From NCBI RefSeq assembly GCF_001908025.1, contig NZ_MQMG01000007.1, forward strand, positions 1 to 64,000: a stretch of DNA of 64,000 nucleotides. The letters are read 5' to 3'. The notes beneath the pieces are model-generated. The model was not told the DNA's origin and did no database searches. It was given only the letters and a program-made list of their open reading frames with translations. This document shows, piece after piece, positions 53,177-61,385 of this stretch. The position numbers and the translations under genes were made by a program. The stretch comes from Geobacillus proteiniphilus. Lineage in GTDB: Bacteria; Bacillota; Bacilli; Bacillales; Anoxybacillaceae. Numbering within the stretch: position 1 is the stretch's first letter; each line of letters starts with the position of its first letter.

Positions 53177-54634
53177 TTACCGCCAATAAAATCCGTCTTC
53201 TTTCAATAATTGATAAGAAGCCTCTGGCCCCATCGATCCTGAACGATAGGAGTAAAGAGGAAGGAGGTTTTCCGCAAATGCCTCTAAAATAGGTTGCAGC
53301 CATTTCCAAGATAGTTCGACCTCTTTCCAATGGGCAAAGAAAGTCGAATCGCCGTGTAAAGCGTCAAAAATTAAGAGTTCATACGCTTCAGGCACCTCTT
53401 TCTGATTCGTCGCGAAGTCCATATGGACAGGCTCCATCTTTCCGTTGTTGAATACATTTTTACTATTGAATTGCAGCGAAACACCTTCGTTCGGATTGAT
53501 TTGAATCACCAAAAGATTAGGAGCTGTTTCTTCATTTTTTGGCAAGTACCATTCCTTTAATGGATTTTTAAACTCAATCACGATACGTGTGGACTTTTCC
53601 TTCATTCTTTTACCTGTACGGATGTAGAATGGCACCCCGCTCCAGTTTTCATCATCAATCCACAGACGGGCCGCAACAAATGTCTCCGTTGTCGAAGAAG
53701 CATCGATGCCAGGTTCTTCTTTATATCCAACCACTGGTTTGCCATCGATTTCTCCAGGACCGTATTGGCCGCGAACGACGTGCAAACCTACTTCTTCCTT
53801 CTGTATTGGTCGAAGAGATTCCATAATTTTTCTTTTCTCGTTACGGATGTCTTTTGCGCTAATTTGTTTTGGCAAGTGCATGGCTGTCATCATCAACAGT
53901 TGCAACATATGGTTTTGAAACATGTCGCGAATGGCGCCTGCCTGATCATAGTAGCTTGCTCTTTGTTCTACCCCAACGGTCTCGCTAGCTGTAATTTGCA
54001 CATTGGCTATAAATTGATTATTCCATATTGCTTGAAACACAGGGTTGGCAAATTTTAAAGCTTCAAGGTTTTGCACCATCGGCTTTCCAAGGTAATGATC
54101 TACCCGATAAATTTCTTCTTCTTCGAAAGTTTGGCTTAATTTTTCGTTTAAATCTTGGGCCGATTTGATATCGTGGCCAAACGGTTTTTCGATAATCAGA
54201 CGTTTCCAACCTTTTGTGGATCCTAATCCGCTTTCCTTGATGTTCGACGCGATCACATCGAAAAATTCCGGCGCAACAGATAAATAAAACACGCGGTTTT
54301 CAGGAATATTCAATTCTTTTTCCCGTTGTTGAACCATTTCGAGCAACTTTTTATACCCTTGTGCATTTGTTACATTTAAAGAAATATAGCGAAACGCGCG
54401 AAGAAACTCCTTCATTTTGGAACGGTCATTTGTCAAACGTCTGGAAAAGGTTTTTACCGAATTTTCCACATATATTTGAAATGCCTCATCGGATAATTCT
54501 CTTTTGCTTACACCAATAATGGAAAATGACTGCGGCATTTTTTGATCAAGAAATAAATTATATAATGCAGGGAAAATTTTTCGTTTCGCTAAATCACCTG
54601 TTGCTCCAAACAAGATAAAGGTCATTGAATCCAA
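53177..54634 (-). CDS. zwf: Glucose-6-phosphate dehydrogenase
   Basis: 485 residues. N-terminal dinucleotide motif FGATGDLAKRKIFPAL; active-site RVDHYLGKPMVQNL (His about 180); IIEKPFGHDIKSAQ and YIRTGKRMKEKSTR are conserved. ATG is not near a good site; TTG at 54634 lies six bases after GGGGGGG and gives MDSMTFILFGATGD. The first enzyme of the oxidative pentose phosphate branch. Its promoter region holds the same motif as hxlA (54857). Confidence 0.94.
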   Translation of the reverse strand: MDSMTFILFGATGDLAKRKIFPALYNLFLDQKMPQSFSIIGVSKRELSDEAFQIYVENSVKTFSRRLTNDRSKMKEFLRAFRYISLNVTNAQGYKKLLEMVQQREKELNIPENRVFYLSVAPEFFDVIASNIKESGLGSTKGWKRLIIEKPFGHDIKSAQDLNEKLSQTFEEEEIYRVDHYLGKPMVQNLEALKFANPVFQAIWNNQFIANVQITASETVGVEQRASYYDQAGAIRDMFQNHMLQLLMMTAMHLPKQISAKDIRNEKRKIMESLRPIQKEEVGLHVVRGQYGPGEIDGKPVVGYKEEPGIDASSTTETFVAARLWIDDENWSGVPFYIRTGKRMKEKSTRIVIEFKNPLKEWYLPKNEETAPNLLVIQINPNEGVSLQFNSKNVFNNGKMEPVHMDFATNQKEVPEAYELLIFDALHGDSTFFAHWKEVELSWKWLQPILEAFAENLLPLYSYRSGSMGPEASYQLLKEDGFYWR

Positions 54635-54827
54635 TGTGATCCCCCCCTGACTTTTCGAAACATTTTTCAAAAAGAATAAAGTTGATAGAGCAGATATAAC
54701 GACGTTTACTACATTGCTCGAATTGGTATTTTTATGAAGAGAGCATTCTCTCCAAAATAAATATCGCGAGGAATAGTAAAACGATTCATGCTGCTCCCTC
54801 CAGTACTCGTGATTGTTTACAGATGCT

Positions 54828-54856
54828 AGTATAATGTGTATAAAACTTATTGAGAA
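54828..54856 (-). promoter_or_regulatory. Promoter of zwf-gnd
   Basis: Minus strand TTCTCA (54851-54856), 17-base spacer, TATACT (54828-54833). The -35 is weak and directly abutted by the HxlR-like motif, as at hxlA; typical of an activator-dependent promoter. Confidence 0.6.
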
Positions 54857-54900
54857 GTACGCACTTTATTATCATGTAGTGACAAAAATATAATATAGTG
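54857..54900 (-). promoter_or_regulatory. HxlR-type regulatory motif upstream of zwf
   Basis: GTACGCACTTTATTATCATG followed by TAGTGACAAAAATATAATAT and AGTG. It shares GTA-GC/GT-CTTTAT...AGTGACAAAAA with the copies at 55023 and 60479. Confidence 0.6.
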
Positions 54901-55022
54901 TAAAAAAAAATACTTAATGATATAAAAGGCATCCAGATGCAATGAATGGATTATATTATCCAGAAGGAATGAATACCATTTGCAATGAGTGAAAATAAAA
55001 GATATATAACATTTATTTGTCA

Positions 55023-55067
55023 GTATGTGCTTTATGATTATAAAGTGACAAAAAGTATACCATAGGT
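55023..55067 (-). promoter_or_regulatory. HxlR-type regulatory motif between zwf and hxlR
   Basis: GTATGTGCTTTATGATTATA, AAGTGACAAAAAGTATACCA, TAGGT. Same orientation as the other two copies, 26-70 bases upstream of hxlR. It could serve autoregulation or a second zwf promoter (TGACAA at 55017-55022 on the minus strand, same offset). Confidence 0.55.
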
Positions 55068-55092
55068 TATAATCAACATGGGAGGTGAAACG

Positions 55093-55458
55093 ATGGGGCA
55101 CGTTTGTGGCAAGACGTATAATTGTGAAAAAGAATTAACACTCGCTGTTATTGGCGGTAAATGGAAAATGCTTATTTTATGGCATCTAGGAAAAGGGGGA
55201 AAGAAGCGGTTTAGCGAATTAAAAGCCCTCATGCCTGGGATCACCCAAAGAATGCTTGTTAACCAGCTGCGGGAGCTGGAGCAAGATCGAATTGTTCATC
55301 GTGAAGTCTATCCTGTTGTTCCGCCAAAAGTAGAATATTCATTGACCGAACATGGGAAAAGTTTGATGCCAATTCTTGATGCGATGTATGAATGGGGCAA
55401 AAACTATATGGAGACGGTCGTAAAGGGGCAAGTAAAAATCAATGAAGCCACTAAGTAG
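55093..55458 (+). CDS. hxlR: HxlR family transcriptional regulator
   Basis: 121 residues, winged-helix HxlR family. [20 protein letters not shown] with the family Cys, [40 protein letters not shown] and [20 protein letters not shown]. In B. subtilis HxlR activates hxlAB in response to formaldehyde. ATG at 55093 follows GGGAGGTGAAACG. Divergent from zwf and 4 kb from hxlAB, all of which share a motif. Confidence 0.9.
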   Translation: MGHVCGKTYNCEKELTLAVIGGKWKMLILWHLGKGGKKRFSELKALMPGITQRMLVNQLRELEQDRIVHREVYPVVPPKVEYSLTEHGKSLMPILDAMYEWGKNYMETVVKGQVKINEATK

Positions 55459-55948
55459 AAAGCTTTCTCCGTTATGAAAGCTTCGAAAACACTCTGCGTG
55501 TATGTATATGTACTTTTCTTTTTTTGCTGGTAAACAAAGAAATACACACATGAAGATGATGAGGAAAGCAATAAGTTTTATATTAGACGCGAAAAACCAA
55601 CGGACAACCATCTTTATGAAAGATCCGCTGTCCGTTGGTTTTTCTGTATATACGTTGATGACTGTTGATTGAGTCCCGAAAATGGCGTAAAAAGAAAAAC
55701 GGCAAAAAAGTGCTTTTGTTTTCCAGTGATCCAAGTTCACTGACAATAATGAGGACTTGACATGGCTGTTCGAATGCGAGGATGGTCTGGAAAAAATATT
55801 CCGAATTTCTTTTTTAGGTATAATTTTTCACACTATGTAACACGAAAGTATCTACTTGTTAAATGGAATGATGTGCCTAATAATATCAGTATCGCCACAT
55901 GAATGGGCGATACATTGCTAGATGGATAACGAGAGAGGAGGGGTAAGA
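55459..55948. other. Intergenic stretch between hxlR and the GNAT pair
   Basis: About 490 bases with no supported gene. Holds the terminator below and an AT-rich promoter-like stretch (TATAATTTTTCACACTATG near 55819-55837). Confidence 0.5.
55591..55644. terminator. Strong hairpin terminator downstream of hxlR
   Basis: GAAAAACCAACGGACA and TGTCCGTTGGTTTTTC: a 16-base stem with a T run, usable in both directions. Confidence 0.8.
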
Positions 55949-56623
55949 ATGTATCGAAAGGAGTTTTATGTCTTTGACCAAGACCATCCTGTTCCAGCAG
56001 TGATCCGAAATTATGAAGAAAAAGACTTTCCTGGCTTAATCCTCATCCAACAGGAAAGTTTCCCGCCACCATTCCCCTCTGAGTTATGGTGGAACACGGA
56101 ACAATTGAAAAATCATGTTACGCTCTTTCCAGAGGGAGCCTTATGTGTTGAGGTGAATGGTGAAATTGCGGGGTCAATGACAGGGCTTATTGTCGACTTT
56201 GATCCCAGCCATCCAGACCATACATGGGAAGAGATCACGGATAATGGATATATCCGTAACCATAACCCAAACGGGAATACGCTTTATGTCGTTGATATTG
56301 GCGTGCGCCCTGCCTACCGCAAATTGGGGCTGGGAAAATGGCTGATGCTATCCATGTATGAAGTGGTTGTTCATTTGGGACTAGAGCGGCTGTTAGGCGG
56401 AGGGAGGATGCCTGGCTATCATAAAAAAGCGCATGAGATGACAGCGGAGCAATATCTCGAAGCGGTAGTAAAAGGCGAATTGAAGGATCCTGTTATTACC
56501 TTCCTGCTTCGCTGCGGCCGCACACCGGTCAAAGTGGTGGCGAACTATTTAGAAGATGAAGAATCGTGCAATTATGCTGCACTGATGGAATGGAAAAATC
56601 CTTTTTATCGCTCAAAATCTTAA
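55949..56623 (+). CDS. GNAT family acetyltransferase (first of a pair)
   Basis: 224 residues. Core acetyl-CoA-binding part: NTLYVVDIGVRPAYRKLGLG KWLM (motif A with RKLGLGKW) near 120-140. N-terminal IRNYEEKDFPGLILIQQESF; substrate loops SFPPPFPSELWW are unusual and long. ATG at 55949 follows GAGGAGGGGTAAGA. It is separated by nine bases from the second GNAT gene and lies just before bpsA, so a polyamine or amine substrate is conceivable but unproven. Confidence 0.82.
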   Translation: MYRKEFYVFDQDHPVPAVIRNYEEKDFPGLILIQQESFPPPFPSELWWNTEQLKNHVTLFPEGALCVEVNGEIAGSMTGLIVDFDPSHPDHTWEEITDNGYIRNHNPNGNTLYVVDIGVRPAYRKLGLGKWLMLSMYEVVVHLGLERLLGGGRMPGYHKKAHEMTAEQYLEAVVKGELKDPVITFLLRCGRTPVKVVANYLEDEESCNYAALMEWKNPFYRSKS

Positions 56624-56632
56624 AGGAGAATG

Positions 56633-57310
56633 ATGAAGATGGAGTATCGCAGAATTACGAGCATTGAAGACCCTTTGTTTAAGAAAATGCATCAATTGAT
56701 GCAAAATGTATTTCCTCCGGAAGAAGTATTAGCATTTGATTTGTGGAAAGAGCCTCTGGAAGATCCGGGAATTCGTGTGTGCGTTGCTGTTCACGAAGGA
56801 GAGGTAGTAGGCGCGACTGAGTACCGCTATTATGAAGATTTAAATGTCGCTATGACAGATTTTACCATTATCGGCCAAGCAGGTCTGGGGATCGGTCGAT
56901 TTTTAGCTAAAAAGCGACTGGAGGATTTGCAAAATTGGGCCGCTGCAAATGGAAAGCAGTTGTATGGCATGTTCGCCGAGATTTATGATCCTTACCGGAT
57001 GGAGCATTATGAATTTGGTGGGATTAAGCCGATGGATCCATATGTTCGTCGTGAGGTATTATCTCATTTGGGATATAAGCGGCTTGACTTCCCTTATGTC
57101 CATCCATCATGGAACAATGATGGAGAAGCCGTAACCGGGCTTGATCTTTGTTTCCTTCCGATGGACGATAGCGTGAATGAACTTCCAGCGGATCTTGTTG
57201 TGAAGTTTTTGAAACGTTATTATTCTGTCTTATCGAACAAACCAAGGGATTGGTATGAAATGATGGAAAAACTAGAGGCGAAAAATACCATACCGCTATT
57301 ACCGATTTAA
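56633..57310 (+). CDS. GNAT-like acetyltransferase (second of a pair)
   Basis: About 225 residues. VAVHEGEVVGATEYRYYEDL, DFTIIGQAGLGIGRFLAKKR (motif A with GLGIGRFL) and FAEIYDPYRMEHYEFGGIKP show a GNAT fold with an altered phosphate loop. Starts at 56630, 56633 or 56639 are all possible; AGGAG ends at 56628. Function unknown. Together with the previous gene it forms a two-gene unit. Confidence 0.78.
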   Translation: MKMEYRRITSIEDPLFKKMHQLMQNVFPPEEVLAFDLWKEPLEDPGIRVCVAVHEGEVVGATEYRYYEDLNVAMTDFTIIGQAGLGIGRFLAKKRLEDLQNWAAANGKQLYGMFAEIYDPYRMEHYEFGGIKPMDPYVRREVLSHLGYKRLDFPYVHPSWNNDGEAVTGLDLCFLPMDDSVNELPADLVVKFLKRYYSVLSNKPRDWYEMMEKLEAKNTIPLLPI

Positions 57311-57597
57311 ACCTTAATAAAAACACAATGCTTATGAACTCTAAAAAATTCTTCCAACTTCAGCGCGTCCTTTATCGTTTCCCTATCGAAAGCAGCAAAA
57401 ATGCTATTTCGATACCTGAAAGGTGAAGGATGCTTTATTTTTCGGATGATTGTTAGGCCTCACACTAGGAAGACAGGCGTTCCAAAAAAACGTTTGAACC
57501 GCTGCTATCTATGTTTCATGTCGCTCCTTTCGATGAAAACGAAGGGGTGCCGGAGTGGAATGGTCTTTACTCTTTTAGGGCGAAAGGAGTGATACCC

Positions 57598-58641
57598 ATG
57601 TCGAAAGTCGGCATTGCTGCGGAAAGTCGTCGGATCGACACGCTTCTGCTTCGTGCGCTTTACTTTGGTCCCAAATCCTACTGGGAACTGATGCGGGCAG
57701 GGAAAGCCCAGACGCACCAAGTGCTGAAGGCGCTGCAGTCGCTCTTGGAGGGCGAGCTGGCGGCCTACAACGGCGACCGCTTTGTGATCACTGAGAAAGG
57801 GCGTCGTCAGGCAGAAACTATGGGCCTAGAACGGGTGACCGAACAGCGCTGTGAGGCTTGCGCGGGGCGCGGCATTGTTCTGAGACCGCCTTTTGACAGC
57901 GTCCTTGCTGCTTTTCAAGATATTGTAGCCATGCGACCCAAGGCGACACCCGACTTTGACCAAGGGTATGTGACGCCCGAGACAACCGTGCGGCGGCTGG
58001 CCCTGATGGCCCAACAGGGAGATCTGATGGGACGAGACATTTTGCTACTGGGCGATGATGACCTTACAAGCATTGCGGCCGCGCTCTCGGGGCTGCCGCG
58101 GCGCATCTGTGTCCTGGATGTGGATGAGCGCATTGTCCGCTTTATCCGCGATGTGGCTCAGGACCAAGGTTGGGACCACGTCCACGCCGAGGTCTACGAC
58201 GTGCGGGATGAATTGCCGTCCCATCTCCGTGGCCAGTTTGATGTGTTCTTCACGGACCCGGTCGACACCGTCAAGGGCCTCCTGCTTTTTTTAAGCCGCT
58301 GCACAGAGGGGGTGCGTGGGCCCGGTGCCGCGGGCTATTTTGGACTCTCTTACTTGGAGGCCTCTTGGCGGAAATGGCGGCAGATCCAGCAGGGCATCCT
58401 TGACATAGGCTTTGCCATCACTGACATGCTGAGCGCCTTCCAAGACTATCAGTTAGAGGATATTGTGTTCCTAGACTGGGCGCGCATGGCACCGGTGCCG
58501 GTCAAAGAACCCGATATCCCCTTCTACGTCAGCACCGTCTATCGCTTAGAGATGGTCGAGGAGCCTCGGCCCCTCTTTTTCGGGCGGGTGGAGTTTGGGC
58601 AGGACTTCTACTACGACGAAGAGTTCTGCGTCAAAGAATAG
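57598..58641 (+). CDS. bpsA: Branched-chain polyamine synthase (N4-bis(aminopropyl)spermidine synthase)
   Basis: 347 residues. The N-terminal winged-helix part (about 1-75; LLLRALYFGPKSYWELMRAG) precedes a small Cys-rich stretch (RCEACAGRG). The Rossmann domain has LLLGDDDLTSIAAALSGLP and VLDVDERIVRFI, then FDVFFTDPVDTVKGLLLFLS with the DPxDT active-site loop, as in BpsA/DUF43 enzymes of Thermus and Thermococcus. They add aminopropyl groups from decarboxylated SAM to make quaternary branched polyamines. ATG at 57598 follows AAAGGAG. Codons are GC-rich (frequent CTG, GCC, CGC) unlike the AT-richer GNAT genes before it, hinting at transfer. Confidence 0.92.
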   Translation: MSKVGIAAESRRIDTLLLRALYFGPKSYWELMRAGKAQTHQVLKALQSLLEGELAAYNGDRFVITEKGRRQAETMGLERVTEQRCEACAGRGIVLRPPFDSVLAAFQDIVAMRPKATPDFDQGYVTPETTVRRLALMAQQGDLMGRDILLLGDDDLTSIAAALSGLPRRICVLDVDERIVRFIRDVAQDQGWDHVHAEVYDVRDELPSHLRGQFDVFFTDPVDTVKGLLLFLSRCTEGVRGPGAAGYFGLSYLEASWRKWRQIQQGILDIGFAITDMLSAFQDYQLEDIVFLDWARMAPVPVKEPDIPFYVSTVYRLEMVEEPRPLFFGRVEFGQDFYYDEEFCVKE

Positions 58642-59169
58642 CGATAAAGACTGCTCGCCCTCGGTAACGGGTATTCCCGCCGCCGAGGGCGGACGTTTGT
58701 ACGCCGTTTCCTGACACCCGCATGCGGAGTTGCGTTCTTCAAAGTTTGCTGAATCACATTTATTACCACAGCAGGATTTTACCGATGGATTATGGCAGGC
58801 AACAGACTTTTTAAAGTTTTTGACGCCGTTTGCAACCATTAAAGGAGTGGTCATCCGATTTTGAAACAAGTCTTGGCAAACGCCACGTTCCAACTATAAC
58901 CGATTTGATTTGTAATGATAATCGAGGGAATGCTGATAGTGGGAGAGCGACTGATGTGTACGAAGAGAATGATAATGTTCAAACTGTTGGAGGACTATCA
59001 TGGATCGATCACAAGAATCCAATCTCCCGATCAAAAAAAGACCGCAAAGCGTTTCTTAAAGAAAGCTTTGCGGTCTTTTCTCCTTTCCCCCGTGATCAAG
59101 TTGAAAATTTCGTTTAAATAGTTTAAAATTTTGAATGGTTAAAGATGTCTGCGCAAGAATCCCTTTACT
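58642..59169. other. Intergenic stretch after bpsA, with a Cys-rich reading frame of unclear status
   Basis: A CGCCCTCGG/CCGAGGGCG hairpin (58656-58690) follows bpsA but has no T run. A minus-strand frame (about 58640-58893) reads KSCCGNKCDSANFEERNSAC then GCQ; it runs antisense into bpsA and has no ribosome binding site, so I do not call it a gene. A 19-codon frame at 59000 after GGAGG runs into the terminator at 59035. Confidence 0.45.
59035..59079. terminator. Bidirectional terminator before hxlB
   Basis: AAAAAGACCGCAAAGC and GCTTTGCGGTCTTTT form a 15-base stem with a 13-base loop, between the bpsA region and the convergent hxlAB unit. Confidence 0.8.
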
Positions 59170-59730
59170 CTATTCCAGATTGGCATGTCTTTTAAACATG
59201 GTATTGGAGTCCAATCCCTTTTTCTCCATGCATCTTAATATGATGGCATCATAGAATAGTAAAAGGGTTTGCTCAAAAAGCGATCCCATTGGCTGTATCG
59301 TTTTGTATCCATTATCTGACTGGTCTTTAGGCGAGCCAGGCAATTTGACCGTAATATCAGCCAATTGTCCAATGGTCGATTCAGGGAAAATGGTCACTAA
59401 CGCTACGGTAGCCCCTAAACTTTTCGCTTTTTCAGCCATGGAAACTAAACTTCTCGTTTCCCCTGAACCCGATCCAATGATCAAAATGTCGTCTTGTTCT
59501 AGGTTAGGGGTGATGGTTTCGCCTACTACATAGGCGTCTAACCCCATGTGCATCATTCGCATCGCAAAAGATTTGGACATAAATCCAGATCTGCCTGCGC
59601 CAGCTACAAAAATTTTCTTTGCTTCGAGAATCCCATTTACCAATTTTTCCGCTTCTTCCGCGGCGATTAAATCGGCTGTCCCATTTAACTCTTTGATGAT
59701 TTTGCCTAAATATTGCGTAGCCTGCATCAT
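59170..59730 (-). CDS. hxlB: 6-phospho-3-hexuloisomerase
   Basis: 186 residues, SIS-domain isomerase converting hexulose-6-phosphate to fructose-6-phosphate in the RuMP pathway. FVAGAGRSGFMSKSFAMRM, ILIIGSGSGETRSLVSMAEK and LFEQTLLLFYDAIILR are typical. Start at 59730 or the next ATG at 59727 (AAGGTGA upstream). The hxlA stop is directly adjacent, so the genes are cotranscribed. Confidence 0.93.
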   Translation of the reverse strand: MMQATQYLGKIIKELNGTADLIAAEEAEKLVNGILEAKKIFVAGAGRSGFMSKSFAMRMMHMGLDAYVVGETITPNLEQDDILIIGSGSGETRSLVSMAEKAKSLGATVALVTIFPESTIGQLADITVKLPGSPKDQSDNGYKTIQPMGSLFEQTLLLFYDAIILRCMEKKGLDSNTMFKRHANLE

Positions 59731-60366
59731 TCATTCACCTTGTTGGATCATTTTTTTCATTTCAGCGGCTACAGCTCGTTTATCTTCTTGACCAGTAATA
59801 CCGCCGCCTACGATGATAAGATCAGGTTTTGCTTTAATGACTTCAGGCAATGTGTTTAATTTAATGCCGCCTGCGATCGCAGTTTTTGCGTTTTTCACGA
59901 CACGTTTGATTGTAGCAAGGTCTTCAAGAGAGTTTTTGCCGACTGCTTGAAGATCATAACCTGTGTGTACGCAAATATAGTCGACTCCAAACCCATCTAC
60001 TTCTTTCGCCCGTTCTTCTAAATTTTTAACCCCGATCATGTCCACCAATATTTTTTTGCCTTGTTTTTTAGCTTCTTCCACAGCACCTTTGATGGACAAA
60101 TCTTCAGCAACTCCAAGTATCGTGATAATGTCGGCTCCAGCTTCGGACGCTTTCATGACTTCATATGCGGCTGCATCCATGATTTTTAAGTCTGCCAATA
60201 CTTTTAAGTGAGGAAATTCTTGTTTGATTTCTTTTACGGCTCTAAGACCTTCATTAATGATAACTGGAGTGCCGATTTCTACAATATCCACATACTCCTC
60301 GACTTCTTTTACTAATTGTTTCGCTTCTGGAATGTTTACGAGATCCAATGCTAATTGTAATTCCAT
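59731..60366 (-). CDS. hxlA: 3-hexulose-6-phosphate synthase
   Basis: 211 residues, OMP-decarboxylase-like barrel. LQLALDLVNIPEAKQLVKEV, VLADLKIMDAAAYEVM (DxKxxD motif near 60) and IAGGIKLNTLPEVIKAKPDL are diagnostic. It condenses formaldehyde with ribulose-5-phosphate. ATG at 60366 follows GAGAGGTGAAGG. With hxlB, zwf and gnd it closes a formaldehyde oxidation cycle. Confidence 0.94.
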   Translation of the reverse strand: MELQLALDLVNIPEAKQLVKEVEEYVDIVEIGTPVIINEGLRAVKEIKQEFPHLKVLADLKIMDAAAYEVMKASEAGADIITILGVAEDLSIKGAVEEAKKQGKKILVDMIGVKNLEERAKEVDGFGVDYICVHTGYDLQAVGKNSLEDLATIKRVVKNAKTAIAGGIKLNTLPEVIKAKPDLIIVGGGITGQEDKRAVAAEMKKMIQQGE

Positions 60367-60449
60367 GAATCCTTCACCTCTCATAAAAATTTTATTGTAG
60401 GTTGCATAAGCAGTAGTATTTTTATGTGTTTATCTCTTACACACTGATG

Positions 60450-60478
60450 AGTATACTATGTATGTTTTATCTTTAAAA
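60450..60478 (-). promoter_or_regulatory. Promoter of hxlAB
   Basis: Minus strand TTTTAA (60473-60478), 17-base spacer, TATACT (60450-60455), with the regulatory motif directly upstream. Geometry identical to zwf. Confidence 0.65.
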
Positions 60479-60523
60479 GTACGCACTTTATTTTTACATA
60501 GTATTAAAAAATATACTATTGGT
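60479..60523 (-). promoter_or_regulatory. HxlR-type regulatory motif upstream of hxlA
   Basis: GTACGCACTTTATTTTTACA, TAGTATTAAAAAATATACTA, TTGGT. The first 13 bases are identical to the zwf copy at 54857. Confidence 0.65.
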
Positions 60524-60779
60524 TATTATTTATACTCTTTTACTTTTGAATGCAACCTGGAAAGAGGGGCTCTCCATTTCCAGACAAATTTTATTTTGAA
60601 ATGGCCCAAAAATAAGAAAAGCAATATGCTATCCATTGCTTGTGGCATTAACTGAAGAACTGTTTCTTTGTCAAACCATATGTAAAAAGGGGGCTGACCC
60701 AAAAGATTGTCTTTCTTCATGCAAGATACAATATATAGTTTTGTAAGGGTGTTTCGCGCGTATATATGGTGATCAGAAA

Positions 60780-60806
60780 GGGTGTCCCGTTACTTTTGGG
60801 ACACCC
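60780..60806. repeat. Hairpin at the edge of IS remnants
   Basis: GGGTGTCCC and GGGACACCC pair around a nine-base loop. No T run follows; may be part of an IS end or an old terminator. Confidence 0.45.
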
Positions 60807-60827
60807 TCCGAAAACGCCGGATTTTAT

Positions 60828-61037
60828 TTGTTGGTCGCGCGAAAAAAAACAGTGTTCAATAGCATTGCCACCGAATCCTTTCAGCAATGGGTGGCGTGGT
60901 TGTGCATTGGGAAAAGCATTCAAGAAGTGACACAATGGTTATGCATAGCTTATACCACCGTGGAACGATGGTTTTACCAACACGCGCCTGTGCTTTTGCC
61001 TGAATCGAGTCCTACAGTGATCTGTGTGAGGTTGTAG
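60828..61037 (+). pseudogene. N-terminal transposase fragment (ISL3-like HTH)
   Basis: 69 codons beginning MLVARKKTVFNSIATESFQQ and containing SIQEVTQWLCIAYTTVERWF, the helix-turn-helix of ISL3-type transposases. The DDE domain is absent. It overlaps antisense a second transposase scrap. Confidence 0.55.
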
Positions 61038-61330
61038 ACATACCAGACCGGCTCGCTGTATCCATTCCTTCGGGTGAGCTTCATCCAGAACCGGCGGGCG
61101 CTTCGGATGAGCCGTCCCGCCATGGTGATCACTGTCTGGATGATCGTTTTGATCCAGTAGCGTTTCACGTGATGATGTAAGGGATGGCGCGGATCGCTCA
61201 AAATAGTTTCGTTTGATGAAGCAAATAGCCGACCAGGACCAAACCGGCACTGGGAATGATGGGTTCATCCGTCAATACCAAACGAATCGGGAAGTCTTTC
61301 ATGATTTCACCTGCTTAGTGAAGACTCATC
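60974..61330 (-). pseudogene. C-terminal transposase fragment (DDE type, IS4/IS1380-like)
   Basis: Frames contain PRHPLHHHVKRYWIKTIIQT, VITMAGRLIRSARRFWMKLT and EPVWYVYNLTQITVGL, as in C-termini of IS4/IS1380 group transposases, with frameshifts. An upstream start is missing. The 60367-61385 stretch is otherwise empty. Confidence 0.45.
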
Positions 61331-61385
61331 AACCTTGTTCATCCTTAGCGTATCAACGGTTCGCGAGGATTGTAAAGATGTTTTG

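Noticed and set aside
58656-58690. Hairpin after bpsA as terminator
   Set aside because: Strong stem but no following T run, so not listed as a terminator.
58546-58893. Cys-rich reading frame antisense to the bpsA end
   Set aside because: It runs into bpsA on the other strand, has no ribosome binding site and matches no family I recognise.
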